Positions 8,942 to 20,500 are shown, numbered from the stretch's first letter. The stretch is DNA of 64,000 nt from Schaalia sp. HMT-172 (GCF_030644365.1 NZ_CP130058.1:2232001-2296000); one strand, 5' to 3'. Notes: generated by a model from the sequence alone, not told the origin. Made by a program: numbers and translations.

Positions 8942-11900
8942 TCACTTGGCGGTGGCGGACTTGGCGGTCGAGGTTTTCTTGGTCGCAGCCTTCTTGGCGG
9001 AGGCCTTTTTTGCGCTTCCCTTCTTGGCATTCGCCTTCTTGGTCGCCGTCTTCTTGGCGGGAGCCTTCGCGTCCTTGGCGGCGGCTGATTCTGAGGCGTT
9101 TTCCGCCTTGTCCTCGTCCTCGGTCACTGCCTTCTTGGCGCTCGACGAGGCCTTCTTGCCTCCCTTTTTCGCTGTCTGCGCCTTCTTCGCGGCCGCCTTT
9201 TTCGCGGGCGCCTTCTTGGCGGAGGCCGTGGCGGGCTCCACCTCGTCGGAGCCGTCGGGGGCGGCACTGGCCGCGTCCGCAGCCTTGGCCGCGGCGTCGG
9301 CGGTCGGCAGCACGAGCGTCTCGTCGAGTGCGGGCTGTTCCTCGATGGTCGGCAGGACCTGGGTGGCCTCAGCGTCGACGGTCACGGCCTCGGCGGTCTC
9401 GACGGGCGTCATGACGGTGGTCGCCTCCTCGGCGTCAGCCTGGTCGTCAGCCTCTTCGGCATCCCCCGCCGAATCCGCCGCATCCGCGGTGTCGGCCGCC
9501 GCGTCCACAGCATACTCGGGGTCAGCCTGGTCGTCTGCCTCTTCGGCGTCCTCCGCCGAATCCGCCGCTTCCGCGGTGTCGGCCGCCGCGTCCACAGCAT
9601 CCTCGGCGTCAGCCTGGTCGTCTGCCTCTTCGGCGCCCTCCGCCGAATCCGCCGCATCCGCGGTGTCGGCTCCCGCGTCCACGGCATCCTCGGCGTCAGC
9701 CTGGTCGTCCGGCACGTCGTCGCCAGCCGAATCCGCCGCTTCCGCGTCGGACTCGCCGGACTCGGCGAGAGCCTCGGGCTTCTCCTCGGCGTCACCCGCG
9801 GCGGGCTCGCCCTCAGCGTCCGTTTCGACGCTGCCGACGGCGGGAATCTGGCCGGTGACGGCGCGCAGCATGTCGGCCTCGGCGCCGGTGGGTGCCACCG
9901 CGGGGAAGAAGTCCATGATGGACACGCGCGCCGCGGGCTCCACCTTGGGGGTGGGGCGCGTTTCGGCGTCCAGGCGCGCCTCCTCGGCGACGGCGTACCA
10001 GCCGGGGTGGACGACCGGCTCGTCCGGGGTCTCCTCGTCGGCGAGCGACGCGGCCATTTCGGCGGGGGTCGGCTCCGGCGGCGGCACGAGCGCGGGCGCG
10101 AGTGCCTGCACCGTGTCGGTCATGACCGGGCGGCCGGTGCGCGCGGGAGGCGGCACCTGAACCGGCTGTTTCACGGATGTTTCACGCGCGGGGATGGGCG
10201 TGGTCGCCTGCTCGTCCTCGCTCGCTGCCTCGGCGGGCGCGCCCTGAGGAGCGTCCTCGGCGGCGGCCCGGGAGGCGGGTTCCTCACCGTCGGACGAGGC
10301 CTGGGCAGCCTCGTGCGCGTCGCCGTCGGCGGGCGCGGGAACCTCGGCGGGCGCGGAAACATCGGCGGGCGCGGTCTCCTCGACAGCTTCGGCGACCTGC
10401 GCGGAGGCGTCTTCCTCGGGCTCGGCATCGGCGACCTGCGCGCCTGCCGCGGTCCCTCCCGCGGCGTCGTCGGTGTTGGATGAGTCCTCCGCATTCGCGG
10501 GTGCGGCCGTGTCGGCGGGCCCGTTGGCAGGCTCGCGCTGCTCGGCGACTCCCCCGTCGGAGGCTGGCGCTTCGGTGTTCGCCGCGACAGCGTCACCAGC
10601 GGCGGACTGAGCCTCCGCCGGTTCCTCGGCAGCGGCCTCGGCGGGTTGGTCGGGCTCGACGGGTTCCACGCCGACAGCGGCCAGCGCCACGGTGGCCTCG
10701 GGGTCCAGCGCCTCGCGACGGTTACGTCCCTCACGGCGATCCTGGGCGCGGCGAGCATCGGCCTCGCGCTCGGCGTAGGCCTCCTCGCCGGGGCCGGCGA
10801 GTGCGGCCGCGCGTTCCTCGGCCTCTGCGGAGCCGGAGAAGAAACGCTCACCGCGGCCGATGGACGTGGCCGTCAGGGTCTGGGTGAGCTGCGGGTTGGG
10901 GTTACCCGCCGCCTCAATGATCTTGCGCAGCGCTGACTTGGAGATCACCTGCGTCTCGTCGACCGGAGCGCCGCCCTCGGCGAGCTCGCGCTGACGGTCC
11001 GCCATCGCGCGACGGCGGGCGCGCTTGGCCTTGCGGCGGGCGGCCACCATGCGCGCGGCGTGAGCCGCGTCCTTGGGCTGCTCGCGCACGCGCTCGGCCC
11101 CCGAGGCGCCGGCCAGGGAGGCCGCGCCACCCGCGGCGGAACCCTCCGCGGCGCGCAACGCACCACCCCCATGGGAGGAAGGACTGCCCGTCGCGGCCAC
11201 GGCCTCGTTCGTGCCGGAAATGCCGGCGAGCTCGGCGGCCAGGCGCGCGACGTGTTCGCGGCTCATGTCCTTTTCGACGGTCACGGTCTCGCGCGGCTCG
11301 ATGCGCTGGGCGGGGCGCGCCCACGGCTCGTCGGTGACGATCCAGGAGATGACCTGTTCGCGCAGGTAGGCGCGCAGATCGTTGAGGTTTCCGGAGTTCG
11401 CCGCGGACACGAGAATGCGCACGGTCACCGTGTACTCGTCGGAGTCTGTGATCTGCACGGCCCACGTGCGCCCGTCCCACAGGTCTGTGGCGGTCAGGAG
11501 CTGCTCGACCTTGGTGCGGATAAGCGTCATGGGCGCGGACCAGTCGAGCTTGAGCTCGACGGTGCCGAGCTGGGCGGCGGCGCGGCGCGTCCAGTTCTCG
11601 AAGGGGGTCTGCGTGAAGTAGCGGCAGGGGATGATGAGGCGGCGCTCATCCCAGATGCGCACGACCACGTAGGAGAGCGTGATTTCCTCGACGGAACCGG
11701 TCTCGTGCTTGTCGCCGGCGACGACGACGTCACCCACGCGGATCGCGTCCGTGAAGGCGAGCTGCAGGCCGGCGAAGACATTGCCGAGGGTCTGCTGGGC
11801 GGCGAGGCCGCCGATGACCGAGAGGACACCGGCGGAGGCTAGGACGGTGGTCATGGCCTGGCGTGCGGCCTCGAAGGTGCCGATGATGGCGATCATGCCG

Positions 11901-12430
11901 ACGACCACGACGATCCCTTGAGTGAGGCGCCGCAGGACCTGCGCTTGGGTTTCGAAGCGGCGCGAGCGGCCCCGGTCGGAGGCCTGGCGGGCCTTGGCGG
12001 CGTCTTCGAAGACCCAGGCAGCGGCGTACCCCATCCAGGTCAGGCACGCGAGACCTGCGATGAGGAGGATGTGCATGAGGAACGTCGTCACCGACGAGCC
12101 GTTCCAGTCCGACAGGTTCGGGTTGACCAGTGCGATGCCCAGGCCCACCCAGGCACCCCACGTCGCGAGGGTCAAGTGCAAGGGGCGTCGCACGCGGGCC
12201 AGGATCGACGAGGCCGTGGCGGACTTCGCGAGCGCCTTGCGGGCGAGGACGGCGAAGACGACCGACACGACGACACCCACGAAGGCGCCGATGATGGGGC
12301 CGAGGATCAGGAGGGTGAAATCGATAGTGGTGGCCACGGCGGCCTCCGCGCCGGATTGTGGGTCGGCGGCGACACGCGAGAGCGTGTCCGAGGCTTGGGC
12401 GAGGGCGCCGAGTACGGGTATCGTAGTCAT
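8942..12430 (-). CDS. Giant MscS-family mechanosensitive channel with acidic repeats and histone-H1-like tail
   Basis: This encodes 1162 residues; the ATG at 12430 opens directly onto the first membrane region. Residues about 30-380 are the channel: several membrane segments, the pore helix region ([29 protein letters not shown]), then the beta domain ([37 protein letters not shown]). Ordinary MscS proteins are about 290-500 residues. Here about 700 more residues follow: Arg/Lys-rich segments, an acidic Ala/Glu/Asp region with 29-residue tandem repeats ([12 protein letters not shown]..., DNA 9436-9709), and a Lys/Ala-rich end ([19 protein letters not shown] type) like histone H1 tails. The channel should release osmolytes on hypo-osmotic shock; the tail role is unknown. 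Confidence 0.88.
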   Translation of the reverse strand: MTTIPVLGALAQASDTLSRVAADPQSGAEAAVATTIDFTLLILGPIIGAFVGVVVSVVFAVLARKALAKSATASSILARVRRPLHLTLATWGAWVGLGIALVNPNLSDWNGSSVTTFLMHILLIAGLACLTWMGYAAAWVFEDAAKARQASDRGRSRRFETQAQVLRRLTQGIVVVVGMIAIIGTFEAARQAMTTVLASAGVLSVIGGLAAQQTLGNVFAGLQLAFTDAIRVGDVVVAGDKHETGSVEEITLSYVVVRIWDERRLIIPCRYFTQTPFENWTRRAAAQLGTVELKLDWSAPMTLIRTKVEQLLTATDLWDGRTWAVQITDSDEYTVTVRILVSAANSGNLNDLRAYLREQVISWIVTDEPWARPAQRIEPRETVTVEKDMSREHVARLAAELAGISGTNEAVAATGSPSSHGGGALRAAEGSAAGGAASLAGASGAERVREQPKDAAHAARMVAARRKAKRARRRAMADRQRELAEGGAPVDETQVISKSALRKIIEAAGNPNPQLTQTLTATSIGRGERFFSGSAEAEERAAALAGPGEEAYAEREADARRAQDRREGRNRREALDPEATVALAAVGVEPVEPDQPAEAAAEEPAEAQSAAGDAVAANTEAPASDGGVAEQREPANGPADTAAPANAEDSSNTDDAAGGTAAGAQVADAEPEEDASAQVAEAVEETAPADVSAPAEVPAPADGDAHEAAQASSDGEEPASRAAAEDAPQGAPAEAASEDEQATTPIPARETSVKQPVQVPPPARTGRPVMTDTVQALAPALVPPPEPTPAEMAASLADEETPDEPVVHPGWYAVAEEARLDAETRPTPKVEPAARVSIMDFFPAVAPTGAEADMLRAVTGQIPAVGSVETDAEGEPAAGDAEEKPEALAESGESDAEAADSAGDDVPDDQADAEDAVDAGADTADAADSAEGAEEADDQADAEDAVDAAADTAEAADSAEDAEEADDQADPEYAVDAAADTADAADSAGDAEEADDQADAEEATTVMTPVETAEAVTVDAEATQVLPTIEEQPALDETLVLPTADAAAKAADAASAAPDGSDEVEPATASAKKAPAKKAAAKKAQTAKKGGKKASSSAKKAVTEDEDKAENASESAAAKDAKAPAKKTATKKANAKKGSAKKASAKKAATKKTSTAKSATAK
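9436..9709 (-). repeat. 87-bp in-frame tandem repeat inside the MscS tail
   Basis: CAGCCTGGTCGTC recurs at 9436, 9523, 9610 and 9697, an exact 87-bp period. It encodes three full 29-residue acidic repeats plus the start of a fourth (DDQADAE..., ...AADSAE(G/D)AEEA). The copies are nearly identical at DNA level, so copy number may vary between strains. Confidence 0.9.
10293..10315. repeat. E-type hairpin repeat (GACGAGGC...GCCTCGTG) inside mscS tail
   Basis: GACGAGGC and GCCTCGTG flank a 7-nt loop. It belongs to the dispersed GACGAGGCC motif family seen across the window and lies in a low-complexity part of the reading frame. Confidence 0.55.
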
Positions 12431-12593
12431 GTATCAAGGGTAGGCCGCCTTGCTGATGAAATCCTGTGAATTCCGCACAATTGCAACATTTTCTGGTAAC
12501 GTGTGCGGGGTCACCCTATTTTGTTTTGACGCGGCGCGCGACTTCTGCCTAAACTATCTCCCGTCTTCGGACGCCAGTTCGACGGCCAAGCAG

Positions 12594-12669
<76 letters not shown>

Positions 12670-12718
12670 CCGGTCGCAATTGTGATTGGAATAATTCAAT
12701 AGGTCTTACCTGTTGTAA

Positions 12719-12792
12719 GGCCCCGTAGCGCAGTTGGTTAGCGCGCCGCCCTGTCACGGCGGAGGTCGCGGGTTCAAGTCCCGTCGGGGTCG
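12719..12792 (+). tRNA. tRNA-Asp(GTC)
   Basis: The acceptor GGCCCCG pairs with CGGGGTC, the anticodon loop CTGTCAC carries GTC, and the T loop is TTCAAGT. The discriminator is G and CCA is not encoded. Confidence 0.95.
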
Positions 12793-12820
12793 CCGACCAG
12801 ACCATATCGGTTCAGGTCTT

Positions 12821-12896
12821 GGCTCTGTAGCTCAGTTGGTAGAGCGTTCGACTGAAAATCGAAAGGTCACCGGATCGACGCCGGTCGGAGCCACCA
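12821..12896 (+). tRNA. tRNA-Phe(GAA) with unusual T loop
   Basis: The acceptor GGCTCTG pairs with CGGAGCC, the anticodon loop CTGAAAA carries GAA, and A73 and CCA are encoded. The T arm reads ACCGG-ATCGACG-CCGGT, so position 54 is A in place of the usual T. Confidence 0.93.
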
Positions 12897-12898
12897 GC

Positions 12899-12933
12899 AA
12901 TCCCCGAAGCATTCGCTTCGGGGATTTCGTTTT
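12899..12933 (+). terminator. Rho-independent terminator after the tRNA cluster
   Basis: AATCCCCGAAGC and GCTTCGGGGATT pair perfectly around a 4-nt loop and are followed by TCGTTTT. It lies directly after tRNA-Phe. Confidence 0.9.
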
Positions 12934-13070
12934 GCTTGTCGGCTGCTGCGTGCCTTCCGCTTCCTGTGGCGTAGTTGCAACTGCCCAACCAATGCGACAG
13001 CGCGGACAACATCGGCGCGCACGGCAACATCTAGAGCAGCTCCCTCTCATGTGCACACCCCTCTTCTGTG

Positions 13071-13172
13071 CACGTTAACCCGCTATTCCGCACGTTAACC
13101 CGCTAATGCGAGCCTGGGCAGCCTCGCCCACACTCCAAATAGCGGGTTAGCACTCGCAATAGCGGGCCCACG
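13071..13172. repeat. Clustered TAACCCGCTA inverted motifs (family F)
   Basis: TAACCCGCTA occurs at 13076 and 13096, each preceded by GCACGT. Its complement TAGCGGGTTA occurs at 13140, and a truncated TAGCGGG follows near 13160 before CCCACGTGC. The set forms a roughly symmetric cluster. Confidence 0.7.
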
Positions 13173-13202
13173 TGCGAACAAAACCCATGCCAGAACACCG
13201 CC

Positions 13203-13281
13203 GCGCCCAAAACGCAGACCACTTCGCCCATAACAGCCCGTTTCCAGCGTTTTTCACCAAGGTGGTCTGCGTTTTGGGCGC
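13203..13281. repeat. Hairpin element family C, copy 1
   Basis: Perfect 20-bp inverted arms (GCGCCCAAAACGCAGACCAC and its complement) flank a 39-nt core beginning TTCGCCCA. A related copy in opposite orientation is at 51883-51951. There the core matches but the outer arm bases differ in a way that mostly keeps pairing. Confidence 0.85.
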
Positions 13282-13382
13282 CGCGCCACCTCAAGTCGCG
13301 GCGTCACTGCCATCAATCGAGGGGAATTGCACCATCCAAGCCTCAGCTCGAGCAGCTTGCCGCGCAGATCACGCCATCAATC

Positions 13383-13457
13383 GGGGGAATTGCACCATTA
13401 GGGGCGCGACACGCCGGCGACACGCCGTGGCGGTGCGTCTAATGTTGCAAAACCCCC
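13383..13457. repeat. Hairpin element family B, copy 1
   Basis: GGGGGAATTGCACCATTAG pairs with CTAATGTTGCAAAACCCCC at 16 of 19 positions around a GC-rich core with GCGACACGCCGGCG. A fragment of the left arm (GGGGAATTGCACCAT) also occurs at about 13320. An inverted copy is at 45153-45222. Confidence 0.8.
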
Positions 13458-13915
13458 ATCAATGCCGACGCATCGAGCGATCCTTGCGCGCAGGCCGTGC
13501 GACCCACGCACCACAGCGCCCAGCCCGGACAAATGTCGCACGCCATTTCGGACTGCTATTTTGAGCACACCCTAAAACGTTGCAATGCCCAGGGCAAAGC
13601 AGGTCCTATGAGCTTTATCGCTCAGACAACTCGAGGAACGCGAACGCGCCCACGCGGAGCTCGTGATCGCCGGGAGAGTGAGGCGGAGACCGGCGGCGCG
13701 CGGTCGCGTGGGCGCGTCCGTTTACACAGAACGTTTCAACAGAGAGCAATACTCAGAAGAAACAGTGACTAGCGTAACAGGCAACGAGTTATCGCGGGCA
13801 CGTTCGGATGATCGTTTTTCGACGTATTCTCACTTCGCTTTTCGCGCGGCCACTAGGGTCCGCCCGAGCTGCAACGAAAGGACTTCTAGCCTTCGTCGGA
13901 GTCATCCGCGATGCG

Positions 13916-14311
13916 CTAGGGCACGAGGATGAATTGTTCCTCGTCCCAGTCGTCGTCGTGATTGTAGGCGCCATCGAGGCCGTCGACCATCGCGGAGGCA
14001 CGATCAAGCCTCTCTACGGCCTCGAGGATTTCTAGGGCGATGCGGGTGCGGTCGTACGCGTCGGCGTGGCGCCGCGCATCGACGGTGAGGATGACGTGCG
14101 GGAGCGTCGTGGAGAGCGCGAAGGGGTTGACCCAGACTTCCCAGATGTCGTTCCAGGGGCCGACGTGGAGGATCGGGGTGACGGTCTCCCACGTGGCGTC
14201 GGTGTTGATGTCCGTGAGCTCGAAGGAGATGTCGCGGATGGCGGCAGCCCACTCTGCGATGCACAGCTCGCAGGTACCCGAGGTCACATCACGGCGATAC
14301 TCGCTGCCCAC
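13916..14311 (-). CDS. Small hypothetical protein
   Basis: This encodes 131 residues from a GTG at 14311 with no strong ribosome-binding site, so the start is uncertain. I do not recognise the family. The protein is acidic and soluble, with a WAAAIRDISFELTDI helix, a central VGPWNDIWEVWVNPFAL strand region and an Asp/Glu-rich end (YNHDDDWDEEQF). The alternation of strands and a C-terminal helix resembles small chaperone-like YbjN/SRPBCC-sized folds, but that is only a shape impression. It sits alone between the repeat-rich gap and the leader-distal end of the CRISPR array, where gene remnants are common. Confidence 0.5.
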   Translation of the reverse strand: MGSEYRRDVTSGTCELCIAEWAAAIRDISFELTDINTDATWETVTPILHVGPWNDIWEVWVNPFALSTTLPHVILTVDARRHADAYDRTRIALEILEAVERLDRASAMVDGLDGAYNHDDDWDEEQFILVP

Positions 14312-14561
14312 GTGCGCGATGCGGGTGCGGATCCGCGTCTTCGCCGCCCCCGCGCGCCCTACTTCGTCGCCTGTACCGTGTCCGCCTCACCGTGCATCAC
14401 CGTCGGCTCACCAGAACCCAATTGCGCCACCATTGCCGCGTCCATGTTTTCGCCTTCTCCTTCATCCGATTGCGGGTAGCCGTGTGGGACACAGCGGGGA
14501 GGGAGGGGAGCGCAAGGGTCGTTATCTTTTATTCCGGTGGGTATGCACACCAACGGCGCAC
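14312..14561. other. Trailer flank of the CRISPR array
   Basis: About 250 bp lie between the small hypothetical gene and the degenerate terminal repeat. I see no gene, terminator or promoter here that I can support. Confidence 0.5.
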
Positions 14562-17500
14562 CGGAGAACCCCGCGGTTGCGGGGAATACGTGTACCACAG
14601 GGACTGGTGTTTGATTCCCAGTGGTTCATCCCCGCGCGAGCGGGGAAAACTACCCGCTGGTTGCGGACTGGGATCTCAAGTCGGGTTCATCCCCGCGCGG
14701 GCGGGGAAAACACTCTCGGCGGTAACGGCGCGCTCAACAACGCGGGCTCATCCCCGCGCGAGCGGGGAAAACCGGGTGGCAGCCATGCCATCAAGGCCGC
14801 CGACAGGCTCATCCCCGCGCGGGCGGGGAAAACTCTCCTTCACACAATACACGCGCCACAACGGCGCACTCATCCCCGCGCGGGCGGGGAAAACAACGCC
14901 GCGTAGACGAGTCCGCGGACTGGGAAGGGCTCATCCCCGCGCGGGCGGGGAAAACACTTTGGCATGAGCATCACCGGATATGCCCGCGGGCTCATCCCCG
15001 CGCGAGCGGGGAAAACGCGTAAGCATCCCAGAACGTAGGCTCTTTCGACGGCTCATCCCCGCGCGGGCGGGGAAAACGTGATGTCCCATGCGGCGACGTT
15101 TAGGCGCTGAGGCTCATCCCCGCGTAGGCGGGGAAAACAACGGTCGGTGAACACGTACCAGGCGTACACGGGGCTCATCCCCGCGCGGGCGGGGAAAACG
15201 CCACCTCGCGCGCGGCGCGCGCCGTGACTTTCGGCTCATCCCCCGCGGGCGGGGAAAACTATTGGCCGACGGGAGGGCAGGACCATGCGACCGGCTCATC
15301 CCCGCGCGGGCGGGGAAAACGCGTAGACGGTGTCGATGATGAAATTCACCGGCGGCTCATCCCCGCGCGGGCGGGGAAAACACACCCTCCCCGACGGCGT
15401 CCTGCGCTGTCACCGGCTCATCCCCGCGTAGGCGGGGAAAACGACGCAGAGCGGCAAATCATGAACCTCCAGGACGGCTCATCCCCGCGTAGGCGGGGAA
15501 AACGTTTTTAAACGCCCGAGGCTATTTTACTATTTCGGCTCATCCCCGCGTAGGCGGGGAAAACCACTATCGACCCCGGCCCGAAGATTCAGCACGAGGC
15601 TCATCCCCACGGGGACGGGGAAAACCTTATGGCCATGCCACCCAACCGCGCGTGGCTGGGCTCATCCCCGCACGGGCGGGGAAAACTTCGGGATTGGTGG
15701 GGTACTAGTGCCCGGCTGGGGCTCATCCCCGCGCGGGCGGGGAAAACAGCCTCGACGGCCTGGTCGTTGACCTCGCCACCGGCTCATCCCCGCGTAGGCG
15801 GGGAAAACGGACAGGCGATCGAGTACACCGTCGCGCACCAGGGCTCATCCCCGCGTAGGCGGGGAAAACCCGGGACCGAAGTCGCCCGCCCCGTCCTCGA
15901 CCGGCTCATCCCCGCATAGGCGGGGAAAACTTGATGAATCCCTGGATGAGGTTCTTACCGGCGGGCTCATCCCCGCGTAGGCGGGGAAAACGGTCGGCAT
16001 GAGGGGGTCACCTTCCTGCGCCGGGCTCATCCCCGCGTAGGCGGGGAAAACTCGAGCGTCTGCCCGTTCTTCTCCACGGCGGCGGGCTCATCCCCGCGTA
16101 GGCGGGGAAAACCAGGCTCACGCCGTAACGCTCGATCGGGTCACGGGCTCATCCCCGCGTAGGCGGGGAAAACCAAAGGCCGACTACCCTACGCGGCGGT
16201 CAGACAGGCTCATCCCCGCGTAGGCGGGGAAAACCCCTGACCCCTCGCGCGTCTGCGTCGGCGTTGAGGCTCATCCCCGCTCACGCGGGGAAAACCCTCG
16301 CCGTCATCGCGTCCGGCCCCGGCACAGAGGCTCATCCCCGCGTAGGCGGGGAAAACTCGCCCGAAACGAGCGACAAGGAAGTGGTCACCGGCTCATCCCC
16401 GCGTAGGCGGGGAAAACGAAGGGGTTAGTGCGCGCGATGTTGCCGACTACGGCTCATCCCCGCGTAGGCGGGGAAAACTCGCCTGGAAGACGGTCACGGG
16501 CACTATGAGCCGGCTCATCCCCGCTCACGCGGGGAAAACTGGTGGGGGCCTTCTTCACTTTTCGGCGCGATCGGCTCATCCCCGCTCACGCGGGGAAAAC
16601 TCTCCACGTGCGTGATCTCTCCCCGGTTAACAGGGCTCATCCCCGCTCACGCGGGGAAAACTCCGACTGGGAGACAATCGACGGGCGAGCCGGGGGCTCA
16701 TCCCCGCTCACGCGGGGAAAACGGCGAGGCACTCGAGGCAGCAGCGGGGGAGTTCGGCTCATCCCCGCTCACGCGGGGAAAACCCTCACGCTCGGGAAGG
16801 TCACCACGAAGAAGCGGGCTCATCCCCGCTCACGCGGGGAAAACGGCGAGGCACTCGAGGCAGCAGCGGGGGAGTTCGGCTCATCCCCGCTCACGCGGGG
16901 AAAACCCTCACGCTCGGGAAGGTCACCACGAAGAAGCGGGCTCATCCCCGCTCACGCGGGGAAAACGCGGCGCCCGTGACCATCGCCGGGTTCAGGCCGG
17001 GCTCATCCCCGCTCACGCGGGGAAAACAGCTCGCGGATCTCCAGGAGCGCGTTCTTCCCGGGCTCATCCCCGCTCACGCGGGGAAAACACGGTCACGTCG
17101 GTGAGGTCAACCTTACCGTCGGGCTCATCCCCGCTCACGCGGGGAAAACGAGGCGTTCGGGGACGTTGGCGATGACGGGGAGGGCTCATCCCCGCTCACG
17201 CGGGGAAAACTGACCGGAGTCCCACCCATTGTACGAGTATTGGGGCTCATCCCCGCTCACGCGGGGAAAACCTGCACCCGATTTCTGGCGACCTTCGGTT
17301 CACGGGCTCATCCCCGCTCACGCGGGGAAAACCTCAGCGGTGGGCGTGTCTGGCCGTTCGGGCGCGGCTCATCCCCGCTCACGCGGGGAAAACCTAGCGG
17401 GCCGTTTCTACCGCTGGAACCAAGGGGGCTCATCCCCGCTCACGCGGGGAAAACTCACTGTAGAAGTCCTCGTAGCGCAGCCTGTCCGGCTCATCCCCGC

Positions 17501-20500
17501 TCACGCGGGGAAAACTACTGCCACATCTCGCGCCCACGTGGTGAGCCGGGCTCATCCCCGCTCACGCGGGGAAAACGGCGGCGCGCAGGAGGGCGCGCAT
17601 CCGGGTCAGGGCTCATCCCCGCTCACGCGGGGAAAACTCCTCGATGGCGGCCTGTGCGCCCTGCAGGGCGGGCTCATCCCCGCTCACGCGGGGAAAACGG
17701 CGACTCGGATTATGCTCCCTTGCGACGGGTAGGCTCATCCCCGCTCACGCGGGGAAAACGCGGGGATGCGCCAGCCTGCGCGGCCTTTTTCGGGCTCATC
17801 CCCGCTCACGCGGGGAAAACTTCGTATTTCGCAGATGTCCGAAAAGCTGGGCAGGCTCATCCCCGCTCACGCGGGGAAAACACCTTCTACCGGGGGACTA
17901 GGTTGGCCCCCCCGGGGCTCATCCCCGCTCACGCGGGGAAAACGCTGGACGGTTTCTCACACTCGCCGCAAAGCGGGCTCATCCCCGCTCACGCGGGGAA
18001 AACGCGGGGATGCGCCAGCCTGCGCGGCCTTTTTCGGGCTCATCCCCGCTCACGCGGGGAAAACTTCGTATTTCGCAGATGTCCGAAAAGCTGGGCAGGC
18101 TCATCCCCGCTCACGCGGGGAAAACGCCGCCCTGGATGAGGAGGGCGCGGGCGTCGAGGGCTCATCCCCGCTCACGCGGGGAAAACCGGGAGATACAGTC
18201 CCCCGCTCGCCGAACACTGGGCTCATCCCCGCTCACGCGGGGAAAACAAGGCGGGCGAGCAGTTGTGGATTGACTACAGCGGCTCATCCCCGCTCACGCG
18301 GGGAAAACGGATTGGGCCGAGGCCGAGCGGGTCGCCAACGGGGCTCATCCCCGCTCACGCGGGGAAAACGGGATGCTTTCGCGCCAGGCGTCGGTGATCC
18401 AGGGCTCATCCCCGCTCACGCGGGGAAAACGGGTTAGATGTATTCGACGTATGGTGCTTGTCCGGCTCATCCCCGCTCACGCGGGGAAAACTCCTTCCAT
18501 GCTCCGATGTGCACGGGTCCATGCGGCTCATCCCCGCTCACGCGGGGAAAACTTCGGCAGTGACCGAGGCAACAAAACCCACGTGGGCTCATCCCCGCTC
18601 ACGCGGGGAAAACTGCTCACACTTATTTTACTGACCGAACGTAAAGGGCTCATCCCCGCTCACGCGGGGAAAACTCTAAAACTCTCTCTATACCCCTTCT
18701 AGACCCCGGCTCATCCCCGCTCACGCGGGGAAAACTCGCCCGAAACCTCTGACAAGGACGTCGTCACCGGCTCATCCCCGCTCACGCGGGGAAAACCGCG
18801 TCTTGCGAGGCGTGGTGTTGTCCGTCGGGGGCTCATCCCCGCTCACGCGGGGAAAACTAGAGGAAACCGGCGCTGATCTGGCTCAGGCGGGGCTCATCCC
18901 CGCTCACGCGGGGAAAACCAGGATGCGGTTTTGGCGATCAGGCGCGCGGCCGGCTCATCCCCGCTCACGCGGGGAAAACTCGGGCATGGTCGTGGTGCCA
19001 ATGGTCACCAGCGGCTCATCCCCGCTCACGCGGGGAAAACCGCGTCTTGCGAGGCGTGGTGTTGTCCGCCGGGGGCTCATCCCCGCTCACGCGGGGAAAA
19101 CACGGCGTATATGCGGGACGGCCACCCCGAAATGGGCTCATCCCCGCTCACGCGGGGAAAACTTACGCAGCTCGATCTCCAGATTGAGCAGATCGGGCTC
19201 ATCCCCGCTCACGCGGGGAAAACTGATCGCTGTCCACTCGCACGACGCGTGCGACCGGCTCATCCCCGCTCACGCGGGGAAAACATAAATGATGCGTTGC
19301 AGGCTTTGCTTGATGAGGGCTCATCCCCGCTCACGCGGGGAAAACCGCGACGGCGTAATTGACCGCCTGTCCATCGGAGGCTCATCCCCGCTCACGCGGG
19401 GAAAACTTGGTGATCTGGAGGATGTCCACACGCGAGTGCGGCTCATCCCCGCTCACGCGGGGAAAACTCGCGCGCGCCCTGCACCTGGAGGCGGATCGCG
19501 GGCTCATCCCCGCTCACGCGGGGAAAACACGGCGTATATGCGGGACGGCCACCCCGAAATGGGCTCATCCCCGCTCACGCGGGGAAAACATCGTCTGGGT
19601 ATCGGGTGCCATACTCTTTTCCGGCTCATCCCCGCTCACGCGGGGAAAACCATCCTGGCGGGTATAATGCGAGCAACGACCCCGGCTCATCCCCGCTCAC
19701 GCGGGGAAAACCGGAAGTCAGGCTTGCCGACGGCGTTCCAGTACGGCTCATCCCCGCTCACGCGGGGAAAACGTCACAGCCTTAGACGGGTCGCCCTTCA
19801 CCCTCGGCTCATCCCCGCTCACGCGGGGAAAACCCCGCCAGGCCTGGACTGCTCAGGCCTGGTGTAGGCTCATCCCCGCTCACGCGGGGAAAACCAGGCC
19901 GCCCCATGAGCGGACCACCGGCTCCGAGGCTCATCCCCGCTCACGCGGGGAAAACGTGTTCGGCTGCGGCAGATCGACGATCATGCCCGGCTCATCCCCG
20001 CTCACGCGGGGAAAACTTACGGCGCAGCTCCGACAGCGCCCAGGAGAACGGCTCATCCCCGCTCACGCGGGGAAAACCCCGTCAATGCAGGCGTGGCTTA
20101 CGCTGCCTGCGGCTCATCCCCGCTCACGCGGGGAAAACGTTATCGAACGCGGTGAGCGCGTGACGTGACAGGGCTCATCCCCGCTCACGCGGGGAAAACC
20201 TATCCGAGCAGTCGGCGCGCGTATCTGCCGCGGGCTCATCCCCGCTCACGCGGGGAAAACGTTCAGGGCTACCTTGCGTCTCATTTCTTGATCGGCTCAT
20301 CCCCGCTCACGCGGGGAAAACAGCGAGCGCGCTAGGTAGGAAGCGAGCTTAGAGGGCTCATCCCCGCTCACGCGGGGAAAACGCGTTCGACAGCGGTCAG
20401 GTCGGCCTCCCATGCGGCTCATCCCCGCTCACGCGGGGAAAACGCGTTCGACAGCGGTCAGGTCGGCCTCCCATGCGGCTCATCCCCGCTCACGCGGGGA

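Larger units (their letters stand above)
12934..13915. other. Non-coding gap with several inverted-repeat elements
   Basis: There is no convincing gene here. Besides the elements listed separately (13071-13172, 13203-13281, 13383-13457), a partial family-A copy lies at about 13530-13595: a GTCGCACGCCATTTC arm and the AAACGTTGCAAT core, without the right arm. The stretch 13600-13900 has codon-like composition but every frame breaks down. It may hold gene remnants. Confidence 0.6.

Noticed and set aside
10170-10190. Two TGTTTCACG words resembling half of a parS site
   Set aside because: They are direct repeats inside the mscS reading frame. The palindromic full parS sequence is absent.
13663-13932. 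Open frame of 89 codons on the plus strand in the repeat-rich gap
   Set aside because: Composition drifts along the frame, there is no start signal, and it runs into the antisense of another gene. It may be a remnant, but I cannot identify it.
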